Source: Sphaerosporella brunnea (taxonomy: Eukaryota; Ascomycota; Pezizomycetes; Pezizales; Pyronemataceae). From it: DNA of 37,979 bases. The stretch lies in contig VXIS01000402.1 in assembly GCA_008704415.1 (NCBI GenBank), positions 1 through 37,979 on the forward strand. The letters run 5' to 3'. Of the stretch, positions 1 to 11,684 are shown piece after piece (position 1 is the stretch's first letter; the number at the start of each line of letters is the position of its first letter). The notes beneath the pieces are model-generated. The model had not been told where the DNA came from. It worked only from the letters and a program-made list of their open reading frames with translations, and searched no databases. Position numbers and translations under genes: made by a program.

Positions 1-302
1 TGGCTGGCTGATCCGGCATCACACAATGTCACCTATTGTTCAGTGATCCACGCCTGGCAGCAGTCCCCGCCTTCGGTACGTACATATGTTGCTGCTCTAA
101 CACACCAAGTGATTCATCTAACGGTTTCTAAGTATCTCCTATAGTGTCTGACCGTCGAGTTTCAGCCATTCCGATCCCGGCCCGCTCCGTCGTTGGGACA
201 CCCCAGGCAATGAATTTTTAGCACCCACGTTTCCTCGGCACGAGAATCCCTTGCGTTGATTCGGGCCAGAGGAGGAGGCTTCAAGCAGCTTGGTCACAGA
301 TC

Positions 303-1265
303 ATGAGGGACCCGGATCGTCAGGGATACGTAGGACGAAATCGACACCCCCGGAAGCTAGACGACAACCAGCCAAATTGGGTCCGGAACAACTCGCGGGA
401 AGTGGTCTTCTGGATCGTTACTGGTGCTGCAGTTTGCAGCTTTACAGCAGCCGTTGGGCTCCATCGCTGCGATTCACAGCTACCGCGACAAGAAATTCCA
501 CGCTTCCGGAATTTAGCTGGAGGTTTTTCAGCCAGTCATTTCGTCGGAACGATGCTACGGTCCATACGCGGCCTTACATACACAATGGACTCCGCCAATC
601 TCATCTGCGAGTTTCAATGGCCGTCGCAAGACCACATGGCGGCCGATCCAGGTTTGATGGCTGGAGATCTTATGCCGCCGGCATCAAACTGATCTGAATG
701 AGATAGAGGAACTGGATCTCGAGCTTACGGCCACGAAAACGTGCTTGATTTCACCGGAACCCAAGATACACCATTATGAAAGTCAAAAGCTTTGGCTTCG
801 CCGTTTCCAAGGATCGATTCAATGTCACAAATAGCAACCTGCGGGGTTGAACTCGCCCAGCATCGTCGCCGATCATTCCGGCCACACAGCCCGAGCGATG
901 GACGATCTACACGAGCTGAGCGCAGTGTGGGATATACATGGTTTCGTTTCATGCAACGGTTTGACGCGTCTCAGTAGGCGGGCACTGCGGGCTTCTAAGG
1001 TCCGTGCGGCTACGAGCTTTCTGTTGATGGCGCTAGCTATTTTCGGGCAAGGCGGAGATTGAGCCCCCGGCCGAGAATGACGGCGATGTTTGCGGCATCG
1101 AGAAAGACGCGGGAACTGTGGCTGCCGGGCCAAGCTGATCCGCAGAATCGCACACCTATCCTCAGGGTGCTCTTGAATGTTGAAAGTCCCCCATCCACGG
1201 AAAAGGACCCGTCAGACATTGCCGCGCAGAAGGATCTCCAACGCTTACACAAACGAAACCTGTGA
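303..1265 (+). pseudogene. possible decayed protein-coding region, unidentified
   Basis: Four successive plus-strand open stretches in shifting frames (303-692, about 690-831, 847-1062, 1059-1265) read like protein, but none is a complete gene. The first begins at an ATG at 303 and has a hydrophobic, possibly membrane-spanning stretch at residues 34-53 (VVFWIVTGAAVCSF...). The second is rich in acidic and leucine residues (EIEELDLELTATK). The third contains MDDLHELSAVWDIHGF. The fourth ends with SDIAAQKDLQRLHK. The order and shared strand suggest one gene broken by frameshifts, or a gene with introns I cannot place. I do not recognise a family. It could equally be chance open frame, so confidence is low. 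Confidence 0.25.
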
Positions 1266-3875
1266 CGTCCGGTGTTTACGCTGCAGATGCTGCGGAGTCT
1301 GAGCCTTCGGGAATCGGCGGGGGGGGGGGGGGGAAACAGTACTGGGGATCACCGGGACGTGCGGTCCTAGCCCTGCCGACGAACAGCGTGCGCACACGAC
1401 TGTCGCCATCATCGCAAGCGGCCAAATCTCAGCACCCTGCATGTGTTTGACCCCGCCACCCACGGACACCAATCTTCAAACGCGTTGCAAGCTGCGTTCT
1501 CCAGCGCACGCGCGTAGCGTCGTATCAAGGGAGACGAGGGTGTTTATCCGCGACCGAAGGCATCCGGCCGGGAAACATCGTGGGACTCGTTGCACTCGGA
1601 GCGGTTGTTGGTGCCTGTCTCGACTTAGGTTTGTTTGTTTTTTTTTCGGCGGAGCTTCCGTTTCAGCAGCAGAAACAAAGCCAAACACGCAGAATGCTTC
1701 TCCGCCTCCCCAGTCCTGGTGAACGGGGAAAAGTGTTGCGCGTACACGGATGAAAATGAACCGAAAGCTAGGAAGCGCAGCTGCCACGTTGTGGAGAATG
1801 TGCGGTGATCACGCTCGCAGTCAATTCGGGAGAAACACCGTTTTCGGCTCACTTCATCGCGGTCACACACGATATATTGCAGCTGTCACTTGTCACTGTC
1901 GAAGCCGCGCCCTGCATTCAAGCGAGCGGGTATTTGTACCTGCATGGTGGCGTCAATCCGCGACGAGCGTTTGCATAATGCACAGGGATTGCGTGCATCA
2001 GAAATCCCTGCCTGCGTTTGTGGCTTGGCCATTTCGCCAACTTTGTTGTGGTTTGTTTCGATTCGAGAAAGCTGTTTAGCCACTCGGATAAGGCGAAACG
2101 AGCCGTTGAGTGTGATGCAAAACTCCTCCGGTGGGGAGAATTTTCTCACCGCACTTTGACGCGGTGATGTGAGGGAAAGCTAATTCTAACTTGGCCGCGG
2201 GTATCTTTGCGCTGAATAGCTTCTGGCAGCGTAGCTGCATTGATTGAGGGTGACCTGGCCCTGGTGGCCACGGATTCTGTATGTTGTTCCGGGCCTGGTT
2301 TGTTTCTTTCGTTTTCGCTCTTATACTTTTCATTTCTGGTAGTTTGGGGACCCATGAGATAGTATCGATAAGGGGGCGGACAGGATATGGGTGGGGACGA
2401 GTACGGGGCTGTCATGATCATTCGCGGTCGAATGCCGACAATAAACATGACGACAAACAAAAAAGCCAGATCGGTTCTCCTTGGTTCTGCTCACTCGTAC
2501 CTTCTCGTCCTGGGCGTATGAGTTTCTACAACTGCACGACTGCCGGCTTTCCCGCCACGTTTGGCAGTCCGCCGGTGAATGGCAAAAATACACCCTTCGC
2601 TTGGTTTCCGATCGCGAAGAACCAAAATGCAGCAACTGCATATCTTCACACTAGCTCTACAGATGCCGTGTTTCTTCGCGGTGTTGTTTCCTTTCCGGAG
2701 TCAGCGCCGGTTCGACAACCTTGCCAAACGCGTACTAGCGTGCAAATCAAAACCACGACAACCCCCGTTCCGGAACCCAAGACGGCCTTTCTGTCGTTTC
2801 ACCGCAACGGAGTTGTCCAAATCGTCAGCAACAGCGTGTACTGGTACCTGCAGCCCTGCATCGGTGAATCTTGAAATTTTCCGTACCTTCCCAATTGGCG
2901 ACCCCCGCAATTGCCAATCATTGCGCTTTCCGGAGGGCCTGCACTTGTAATGCATCACCGACTTGGGGTTTGCATTTTCGTTCACGGCAGGAACTGTGTC
3001 CCCCAGGCGCGCGCTCTGTTATGATTTGCACTTTTTTCTGTTTTCTCGCTTTCCTTGCAAAAACAACAGATTTCCAGCACTTTGGTCGAGTTCCTGGTCG
3101 TACTCTCGTATTCTCGTTACGCTAATGATCAATGTCAGGTATTCTTGCGGGTTTCCACAACACATCGCGGCTGCTTGATCAGAGCGTGCATCTGCATCTT
3201 ATGAGATCACTTCCGCAAAAGAAGCACCAAAGGATACGTCATGGAACGGCCATTACAGTCACAAAACACTCTGCGAGATCGTGCCATGCCAAATTTCACT
3301 TGGACGCGGGAGCCATGTTCCGTTAGGTTGGCTGGATTCTGCACCTTCGGCTTCCCCGAGAGCCTCGAACGTTCGATGGACCAGTCCGTTTTCCAGCTTG
3401 CATCTACATCCCCTTTGCCTGAGCGGTGTCCAGACCGCTGGTGTATGCACCATGTGTACCGGTAGTTCAAGGAGACAAACCAGCAGAAACAATCTAGCGC
3501 CGTCCGCACGACACTCACACGGCGACTCCCCGGAGAATTGACGAGTCGGCAAATGGACTGGATAGCGACCTGGGATGCCATTACCCAAGCGAGGGACGCC
3601 CACGTTGGCAACCATCGGGGGTGTCTCCGGAGGCTCCTTCTTTTCCGAAACTTCTGCGTTGCACCGTCCGAGCCGACAAGTGTCGGATCGACGGCCGGGG
3701 TATTCTCTGACGCCCCAGATCTGTTATATCAATCGAAACGCCGTGGTATTTCCCGCCAGGCGCTGGTTCGACTCGGTTTTGTTTCGTTGTTTCGTGCTGC
3801 AGCTGTTGCTTTTATTCCTCTGCTCGCCGCTGTGCGGTGCTGTGCCCCCGTTCGTTTCGTTGTCGGATCATCGCG
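1266..3875. other. non-coding stretch upstream of the SH3 gene
   Basis: I see no convincing gene here. A run of 15 G residues lies at 1319-1333. Short open frames, including a 197-codon one at 2281-2874, have composition typical of untranslated DNA and no recognisable domain. The last 150 bases before 3876 are pyrimidine-rich (repeated TTCG and CTG/CTT words), as expected of a fungal promoter and 5' leader. Confidence 0.5.
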
Positions 3876-6066
3876 ATGTCGCCCTTCATCGGCTCCCCAG
3901 CTTCGACACCACGACTAGAGTCGGCTCAATCGTCAGTTGTTTCGCGGTTCTGTTGATTGCGGAAGCTGAGCTGACTTCCGGAACCAGCCGAGACCAGATA
4001 CTCCAAGAAATCGCCTCGCGCCGAGGGATCGTACGAGAGCTGTAACTTTTCCCTCTCCCTCAAGCTTGGCCGCAGCATCCTCACGCGATCCAGAGAAGCC
4101 GAATACATCGCGTGGTCGCTCCCGACACCGCCGACCGCGCGCTCTCCCTCCCCGACGCGCAACCCCCGGCTCCCCCGCGGCAAAGCGAAAGGCGTCCGCC
4201 TCAGCCTGATCGCGCTGTGCTCCCCGGGCGCCGCCATCTTCGCCGGGAAAAAGCTCGAGCAGTTCACCGCCACCGCCGAAACGCGGTGCGTGCGCGACAT
4301 CAAGCGGAGTTGCTCGTGGAAGATATACGGCGTCGCGTTCAACGCGCTCGGCGAGAAGGCGCATTATGTGCGGGTGCAGCTTGGCGAGAGTACTTCTTCC
4401 CTCTCCGCCGGCGATGAATTCGATGCTGACAGGCATAGAGCAAGACGCCCAGTTCCAGCCCCTCGCGACGCTGCTGGACTCGATCGCTGCCAAACGCCAC
4501 GTCGCACTGCCGCACGTCCGCCCCTTCGGCCTCGGCTTCGACTACAGTGTCCCGGCCCCTCACAGCGACACGCACATCTACGCCATCACGCACTGCGCGA
4601 AAGCCACGCCGTATCTGCGGAAAATCAACGTCGACTTCGAGCTGCACCTAGGCTCGGAATGGAAGCGCCTTGACCTGCGCGTCGACCGCGTCGGCTTCGC
4701 GGTGTACAAGAGCGCCGGCAAGGAGGATATCCGGCTCTCCGCCGGACCCGAGGAAATCAAATTCCAGCACGACCCTTACCTCCGTTTTGCGAGGATGACC
4801 CTTCGCTTCGGAGAGCGCCCGGAACGCACGTACATCGACATCGAGGATGATGGACGTGGGAAGGACAAGGTGTGCACCACGACACGCACGAAGAAGGGCA
4901 GCGTGGTGTTTTTGCCGAGAGCCAGGGTCCGGACTTGCGACGCCGATGGCGTTACCAGGGAGCCGATCAGTACGATGATACGGTTGATTTTTCGGGAGAA
5001 GGAATCCGGGGGTCTTTGGGGCCGAGGTAATGGCGGTGTTGCGGCTGCGGCGGAGGCAGAAAAGATGGCGAGTTTGATCCGGAAGACGACGAGGCTAGCG
5101 GCCGCAAATCCGTTGGGCATCAAGAGCGCCGTGGGGGATCTTGATATCTATACTATGAATATCAAGGGAGTCGTGGCTGCGAAGGGCTATGCGGTCACCA
5201 ACGTGGACGACGGTCATTCATACAGCGTGGACCTTAGGGATGCGTTCCGGGACTGCAAGCTCTACGCAGTACCGAGCCTGCGAGGCGGAACGAACGGAAT
5301 CGTACTCATCTCGCACTCAAGAGATGGCGAAGCCGTGTTGCGTCAGCATATCGACAATCCGGCGGTTTTAATCTCCAGCATCACGGACTCCGGCTTTACG
5401 GTTCCGGTGCATAGCACCTTGGTACGCACGAAAGACGGCAACAGGAGCATCGGCAAGGGGAACATCCGGTACTCCTTCAACCACGGGGAAGCAGACGCAG
5501 GCATGCTGGTGGAAATCCTTGTGAAGCTCATGGCCATCATCGATGCAACGCGACTACCGGAGCTCACTCACTCGGCACAGCTGATGAAGAAGTCTCTGAA
5601 GCGGGAACGTAGCGATTCCTCTGCCGCGTTGGACCCCGGGCGGGAGGCCCCTGGAAGAACCCCGGTGCCATCATCCCCTGCATCGAGCAGCCACACTCGA
5701 AACTTTTCGAACGTTTCCAACGTCTCGGGGTACTCGACTCTTTCCAACACCTCCACCGCGAGCGAGGTTTCTTCATCTCGAGAACCGAGCGATTGGGACA
5801 TCTACGAATCGCCGTGCGAAATCGCGGTGATGTTTGACGATTCGGAACCTGTCGAGCAACACGATGCGGCGGCCGCTGATACACCAACCGAGAAGTTGGC
5901 GCGCGCGAAACAGAGCTTCACCGCAGACCTGTCGCGGGAGGTCGGGATGGACGCAGGGGAAATGGTGGTTGTCAGGTTCCGCAATAATCACTGGTGCTTT
6001 GTAAAGCGGAGGAGAGACGGCGAGGAAGGCTGGGTCCCCACCGGATATCTGGATATCCTTAATTGA
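3876..6066 (+). CDS. SH3-domain protein of unknown function, three exons
   Basis: Inferred model: exon 1 3876-3931, intron 3932-3997 (66 nt, GTCAGT donor, GCTGAC branch-like site at 3970-3975, CAG acceptor), exon 2 3998-4389, intron 4390-4438 (49 nt; acceptors at 4432 or 4444 also keep frame), exon 3 4439-6066. This gives 691 residues. The C-terminus (about residues 636-691) is an SH3 domain: an AKQSF start for the usual ALYDF, acidic DAGE before the VVV strand, NNHWCFV for the WW pair, and GWVPTGYLDIL at the end. SH3 domains bind proline-rich partners. It is preceded by a Ser/Thr-rich linker (about 570-615), which is likely disordered. The 550-residue N-terminal part is conserved-looking but I cannot assign it. 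Exon 2 includes a Pro/Ser/Arg-rich patch. A cytoskeletal or signalling scaffold role is only a guess. The ATG at 3876 follows a CT-rich leader and fits exon 2 in frame. Confidence 0.8.
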
Positions 6067-8281
6067 GATGGGGAAATGCGCGTGCGTGTTTCCGCCCGCC
6101 GCAGCTGGTTCGGCAAGTTCGTTATTTTTATCTTTTTTTGGCATTCGTTATTTATTCTCCATTCTTTCTCATCATGCGGCTTCTCCGGGCGGCGTCTTGT
6201 TGTATCTCTTCTTCTTCTTCGCGTGTACGATATCCATGTACTATGACGATAACTCATGCTCACGCTCACGAGACGGCATTTCCGAAACACGGGGCGTTTT
6301 GGGGGCATTTTTTTTTTTTTTTTACTTTTTTCTAGATCTTCCGTTCTTCTTTCCGTCTACTTATATTCCTTTTGTTTTGTTTTTGAAGCAACGGGGACTG
6401 GTTCCCTCGTGCGTTCTTTGTTTGCGGGGAGGGGAGGTCTTCATCCAAGAAATTTTTTTTTTTCTATACTCCTCGGCATCATCAGCGCGTGAGGTCCATT
6501 GGCTTGAGCCTTCGTCCAAAATGGCTCCAACCCAGCACGATTCCAAATACTCGTGTAAGCACACCACCACAACAACCATCCAGTTATGCTACCGCTCCGA
6601 TGTACTCGGCGCAAAGTCTGTTGAGAGCCCCGCTTCGCAGAGGAGCGAGGGAAAACGCGGCTTGGGAACGCCTGACGCCGGAGCTCCTTTACTCGGCAAC
6701 TTCACCACCGTCCCATAGGCTCAGAAGAACAAGGAAATGGCGGTGGAAGGATACCCCGTAAAACGAGTGCAAAGTCCCATGCATTCCCATGCGCAGAAGC
6801 CCCGATCACGTCCAATCTGCCGATATACATCACCGTGGCACGAGTAGTGATATGTCCGGAGCTACAAATTCCGGGCTCCTGTGTGTGTTAGCTGCTTCCG
6901 GGGGTGAAAGTGGCGCTTCCCTAGCTACCTGCAGATGCCGCACGTCGCCGGATGCATGGCAATGCCGCCCTGATGGTCGATCCCCGGTCTTGCGCCTGCA
7001 CATGTGCCGTGGCGGCAGCGAGTGATTCCCGATGACTGTAACCCTAACCGTCGAACGAGCAAGGCGAGTTATTATTACCCAAGAAGCAGTCGGCAACAGA
7101 TCCAGACATGCAGTTGTACCAAGAACCGTGTTTTCGCATTGTTGGATCTGTATGGAGCTTTGAAAAAAAAAACCTGCGTTCGTCGGCTGGTTGGTATTTT
7201 TGCGGCCGGCTATGATACGGAGGTACATAGCGTATTATGGCTTTCCGGGTACCGCACGTAACAGAAAAATAAGAATACCCTACAATCTACCGGCCTTCCA
7301 GTGCTTCCCAATCGGAAAAAACTCATCATCACTTTCCCTTTCGAGATCAGCCGGCACCCCTTGTCGTGCGTGTCACCATGTGTCACTCGCCGTTGCACAA
7401 CCCTCCCGCGCTTCCAAAAGCTCACTTGGACCAAGGCGCTCTGCCTGTGGCTCTAGATAATACGGTAACTATCTCGTGCCTTCGCTCGTGAGTTCCACAC
7501 AGCTCCGGGGGTATCTAGACGTACATATTTCAAAAGCCCTTCCGTTCACACCACCGAAGCACCTGTGCCATCGTCAACATAGCTGTCTCCGCTCCGTCAT
7601 TAAGGAAGCGTGTAACCCATCCAGGCTCATAAAGTACGGCGCTGAACCGGTCGACATGGTGTGTGATTCCGAAGGTAGCTACTGTTTAGGTACGGCATCG
7701 GAAATCCACGTTTCCTCGCGTCCCAGGTTTGGCTCCGCTGCCGTGCTCTTCGGCAATTAACCAGTCGTTCGATGCCGTGACGGTTTGCGGCAGAGACTTT
7801 GCTCCATCACGCGAGGATTCGTATACTTCATCATCACGGCTGGTACTGATTGACAGCTCTCGAAAAAAAATTCCACCTGCCTCCCGAGACACCGCGACAA
7901 CACCCCACGACGAGCGAGCTCCCACGCCTTTCAAAACGGTCAGATCCTGGGGCTGTGATGTCGCACTCGGATGTCCACGGTGTTCCGGTCGTCGGGTGCA
8001 TCACTGGGAATCACTCGCTGTGTCCAGAGCGCGGTTTGCGGCCTTCATTGTTAAACTTCTGAGATGTTGCCGCTATGGCTGTGACTTTTGGGCTGGCTAT
8101 CGACAACACCCCGAACCGTGCGCGCTACGAGTGATCGCTCGTGAGTTCAATTGGCGATTGACACAGCAACCACGATGTAAGAATACTGCGTGAACCTCGA
8201 ACACCGCCTGGTACATTGAAAAAACTCCCGCCACAACTCGACCCGAAAAAGCGAGGACATGCCCTCCGTGGGGCGTCACAC
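6067..8281. other. non-coding stretch with T-runs
   Basis: The first 450 bases downstream of the SH3 gene are T-rich, with a run of 16 T at 6308-6323 and several shorter ones, consistent with a 3' UTR and flank. From about 6500 to 8280 there are only short open frames in all six frames and no feature I can name. Confidence 0.45.
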
Positions 8282-8282
8282 G

Positions 8283-9590
8283 GTCCCTGAGGTAAAGTGA
8301 GTCTGCGCGTTCGCGGACAGCCATGACCTTAGAGCGTGGAGACAGCATCTTCCTGGTACCGCCGCACAGCCTCCTTGCCCACAGCCGCGTTTTCGCCTTC
8401 CGAGTTACTGCTCGCCTCAGTGTTTGGTTTTGACCGGTAAGGCAATAAACTGGCCTTACGTTTTTGGTTGATGCGTGCAGCTTAGTTAGCACGGTCCCTT
8501 GTGGAGGCGGGTTCCCGGGAGCTTTCTGCAAAGCTGCTATTGGATGGATTTGTTAGAAACTGTGGAGCAGGCTTGAGGGATGCTCTTGAGTGGACGTACC
8601 TGGCTGTTTTGATTCGCTCAAGAAACTAACCGGCCCCACCCCTCCGGTTGATCCGTGCAGCTTAACACGGTCCCTTGTCGCAGCGGATTCCCTTGAGCTT
8701 TTTGAAAGTTGCTAAGGGTGGCGCTCTCTACTAGCTGTCAGAAACTGTGAAGCCAGCTTGAATGAAATAAATGAACCGGCCTCACCAAGCTTAACACCGC
8801 CCGTAACAAGCGCTTTAAGAGGATAGTGGGGCTTCACATGGTCCCGGAGGTAAAATGAGTCTGCGCGTTCGCGGACAGCCATGAGCTTAGAGCGTGGATA
8901 CAGCATCTTCCTGGTACCGCCGCACAGCCTCCTTGCCCACAGTCGCGTTTCCGCCGTCAAGAGCCTTCCGAGTTTCTGCTCGCCTCAGTGGTTGGTTTTG
9001 ACTGGTACGGGAATAAACTGGCCTTACGTTTTTGGTTGATCCGTGCAGCTTCGTTAGCACGGTCCCTTGTGGAGGCGGGTTCCCGGGAGCTTTCTGAAAG
9101 CTGCTTTGGAAGGATTTGTTAGAAACTGTGGAGCAGGCTTGAGCGATGCTCTTGAGTGGACGTACCTGGCGGATTTGATTCGCGCAAGAAACTAACCGGC
9201 CCCACCCCTCCGGTTGATCCGTGCAGCTTAACACGGTCCCTTGTCGAAGCGGATTCACTGGAGCTTTCTGCAAGTTCCTAACGGAGGCGCTCTCTACGAG
9301 CTGTCAGAAACTGTGAAGCAAGCTTGGATGATGATCTTGGGTGAACGTACCTGGCTGATTTGATTCGCGCAAGAAACTAACCGGCCCCACCCCTCCGGTT
9401 GATCCGTGCAGCTTAACACGGTCCCTTGTCGCAGCGGATTCCCTTGAGCTTTTTGAAAGTTGCTAAGGGTGGCGCTCTCTACTAGCTGTCAGAAACTGTG
9501 AAGCCAGCTTGAATGAAATAAATTAACCGGCCTCACCAAGCTTAACACCGTCCGTAACAAGCGCTTCAGGAGGATAATCGACGTCCTTGC
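8283..9590. repeat. tandem segmental duplication, about 558-bp period
   Basis: The segment starting at the CCCTGAGG near 8283 is repeated from about 8840 with only scattered differences: both begin with AAATGAGTCTGCGCG or AAAGTGAGTCTGCGCG and continue through the TACCGCCGCACAGCC region. The second copy (8840-9590) is longer because it carries one extra subunit of about 185 bp, so that 47-bp elements start at 9194 and 9379 rather than once. The blocks at 8670-8830 and 9421-9580 are nearly identical. Recent unequal exchange or replication slippage would explain this. Confidence 0.75.
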
Positions 9591-11444
9591 TATACACGCC
9601 TTGGTTTTGGATCCGCGAAACAAACCTCAAGTTGATCCTTGCAACTTAACGTGCTCCATGATGTCAGTCGGCTTGTTTATCAATAGTCGTGGACTCTTCT
9701 TTCCAGCCATGGCATAGCTTGGATTCGCCGCTTTCCTGGTAACGCTGCACCTCCCAATTGACACTAGACGCCTCCTGCGTGTCCAGAGTCGATGGCCAGG
9801 GCCTGAGGTGATGTTGGCTTTCAAAAAAGCACGCCACGAGACGCCAAGCTCAGTTGGGATCGTCCAGATCTCCATCTTCGGAATCCGTTGATTTGCGCGC
9901 AATGCATGTTGTGACCTTCGGATGTTCGAGGCTGCGAGGGGAGTACTGCCGTCATCGGACTTCCTGGTAACGGCGCACTGCCTCATCAACGCTCAGTGAA
10001 CTCCGTCGGTGCCATTTGCCGTGGACGGGCCCCACCCCTCCCGTCCTTCCGTGCAACTAAACACGGTCCCTGAATGACGCTCTTCACAGCCGCGAATCTC
10101 TCGAACGTGATGTCCTTAAGACCCACCGAGTTGATCATCGCGTTGCCCACGGCCTAAAAGCAAACGGGCCCCACCCCTCCCGTTGATCCGCGCAACTAAA
10201 CACGGTCCCTTATCGAAGCTTGAGTCTTAACTCACAGAAAGCCAACTGCACTCGGTCGTTGCCAGTTGCCAACGAAGGCGCTTTTTAGGCACACCTCTTG
10301 GAGTTCCTTGTGTATCTCAGCGCTTCGCTAACCACCGAAATAAAGTCAGAACCTGCGATGCGAGCTTGAGGGTTGCTATGGATAAGACTTACCTGCACGC
10401 TATGCGCTACAAACTAACCGGCCCCACCCCTCCGGTTGATCCGTGCAACTAAACACGGTCCCATATCAAAGCTTGAGTCGTAACTCACAGAAAGCCAACT
10501 GCACTCCGTCGTTGCCAGTTGCCAACGAAGGCGCTTTTTAGGCACACCTCTTGGAGTTCCTTGTGTATCTCAGCGCTTCGCTAACCACCGAAACAAAGTC
10601 AGAACCTGCGATGCGAGCTTGGGGGATGCTATCGATACAACTTACCTGCACGCTATGCGCTACAAACTAACCGGCCCCACCCCTCCGGTTGATCCGTGCA
10701 ACTGAACACGGTCCCACATGTTGTCCTTTCGATTGAACGTGCTCGCAGACGACCCTTGCGACCTAGTCGCATCGTTGCCGAAGAGTTGAAGGCGCATTGT
10801 GTTCCCTTTGCAGAAACAGACGACTGACTCTAAACGGGCCCCAGCCCTCCCGTTGATCCGCGCAACTGAACACGGTCCCTGAATTACGCGCTTAACGGCC
10901 GCAAATCGCTCGCACGTAATGTCCGCAACGCCTCTCGACGTTATCATGTCGTTACCCACGGCCTGAAAACAAACGAACACAAACCGGCCCCGCCCCTCCG
11001 GTTGATCCGTGCAACTCAACACGGTCCCTTGATGGCGCTGCTGGCAACCGCAGATCTCTCGAGCGGGAGGTCCTGAAGACCCAGCATGTGCTACTTGATC
11101 ATGGTGTTGCCCACGGCCTGGACACAGGCAAAAGCAAACGGGCCCCACCCCTCCCGTTGATCCGTGCAACTGAACACGGTCCCAGCGCCAGCATCGGCTC
11201 CTTCGCATCGATCATGGCGGAGATGATGATCTGCGGACTCGCATGCAGGCGATCTGCTGAAGCGCAAGTAGCAATACACCTGCGCGGAATATAAGCACAA
11301 GCCTGGGTTTTGAAAGAAACAGAGAGGATAAGTGACTTACATGCTGCTCGGCCCCACTTCCCTTGTTCCAATCCATGACGCGAACCCTACGATCTTGTTG
11401 CTGGATAGCGTCGTCTTGAGGATATCGACAAGCAGTGAGGTCAT
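8340..11444 (-). pseudogene. minus-strand exon-like relics between the hairpin elements
   Basis: Read on the minus strand, the DNA between elements contains homologous coding-like pieces. At 10153-10065, 10962-10874 and 11117-11023 the pieces open with Ala-Val-Gly-Asn (AVGNAMINS, AVGNDMITS, AVGNTMIK) and two of them share ERFAAVK before the next element. They are 89, 89 and 95 nt long. Each is preceded by an AG acceptor (TTTTAG, TTTTCAG, TGTCCAG). Other pieces carry a VRRYQE-like motif (near 8360, 8920 and 9970, and a weaker form near 9745). At the 5' side a possible first exon has ATG at 11444 and a GTAAGT donor at 11340. Stops (for example TAA in the 10457-10645 piece) and phase mismatches argue for decay, or for a model I have not solved. 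The family is not recognised. Confidence 0.4.
8448..11183 (-). repeat. array of 47-bp double-hairpin elements
   Basis: Ten well conserved copies start at 8628, 9194, 9379, 10023, 10163, 10416, 10669, 10833, 10982 and 11137. Two divergent copies lie at 8448-8498 and 9016-9066, and remnants near 8774 and 9524. On the plus strand each copy reads stem 1 (AACCGG, 10-nt C-rich loop, CCGGTT), the spacer GAT, then stem 2 (CCGTG, 8-nt loop, CACGG) and TCCC. Copies at 10163, 10833 and 11137 have AACGGG/CCCGTT instead, and the copy at 10023 has GGACGGG/CCCGTCC, so pairing is kept while sequence changes. Copies at 10163 and 10833 have CCGCG in stem 2. This pairs with CACGG only as minus-strand RNA (U.G wobble), which is why I assign the minus strand. 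The DNA between copies differs. See the findings for the intron hypothesis. Confidence 0.85.
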
Positions 11445-11684
11445 CGCGCAGCTGCAACCTCGCTGGATCTGAAGAAAGGGGTTTGATGTCAGCACCGCGG
11501 AGACGCGAACACAGGTGGCGTGCGGAACTTGCCTCGCAATCAGTTGTGGGTCATGGTTTCCGCGACGCGTGTGGATCCGTGAGGAAGAAGAAGACCACAA
11601 CGGCAGCTGAAGCCGTGAAGACTGAGGCGGTGGGAGCGTTGATCGCTGGTTGAGGGTGTGGGCAGCGATGTGAGGCGGATGCAC

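Noticed and set aside
2281..2874. 197-codon plus-strand open frame as a gene
   Set aside because: Hydrophobic start by chance, no domain, mixed composition, and several overlapping frames of similar length on both strands.
10416..10438. G-quadruplex in the stem-1 loop of the element
   Set aside because: The minus strand has GG and GGGG runs, but the paired GG flanks are better explained by the covarying stem.
8448..11183. The element array as a CRISPR-like array
   Set aside because: Spacing between copies varies from about 100 to over 500 bp, the spacers are partly homologous to each other, and the surrounding DNA is eukaryotic.
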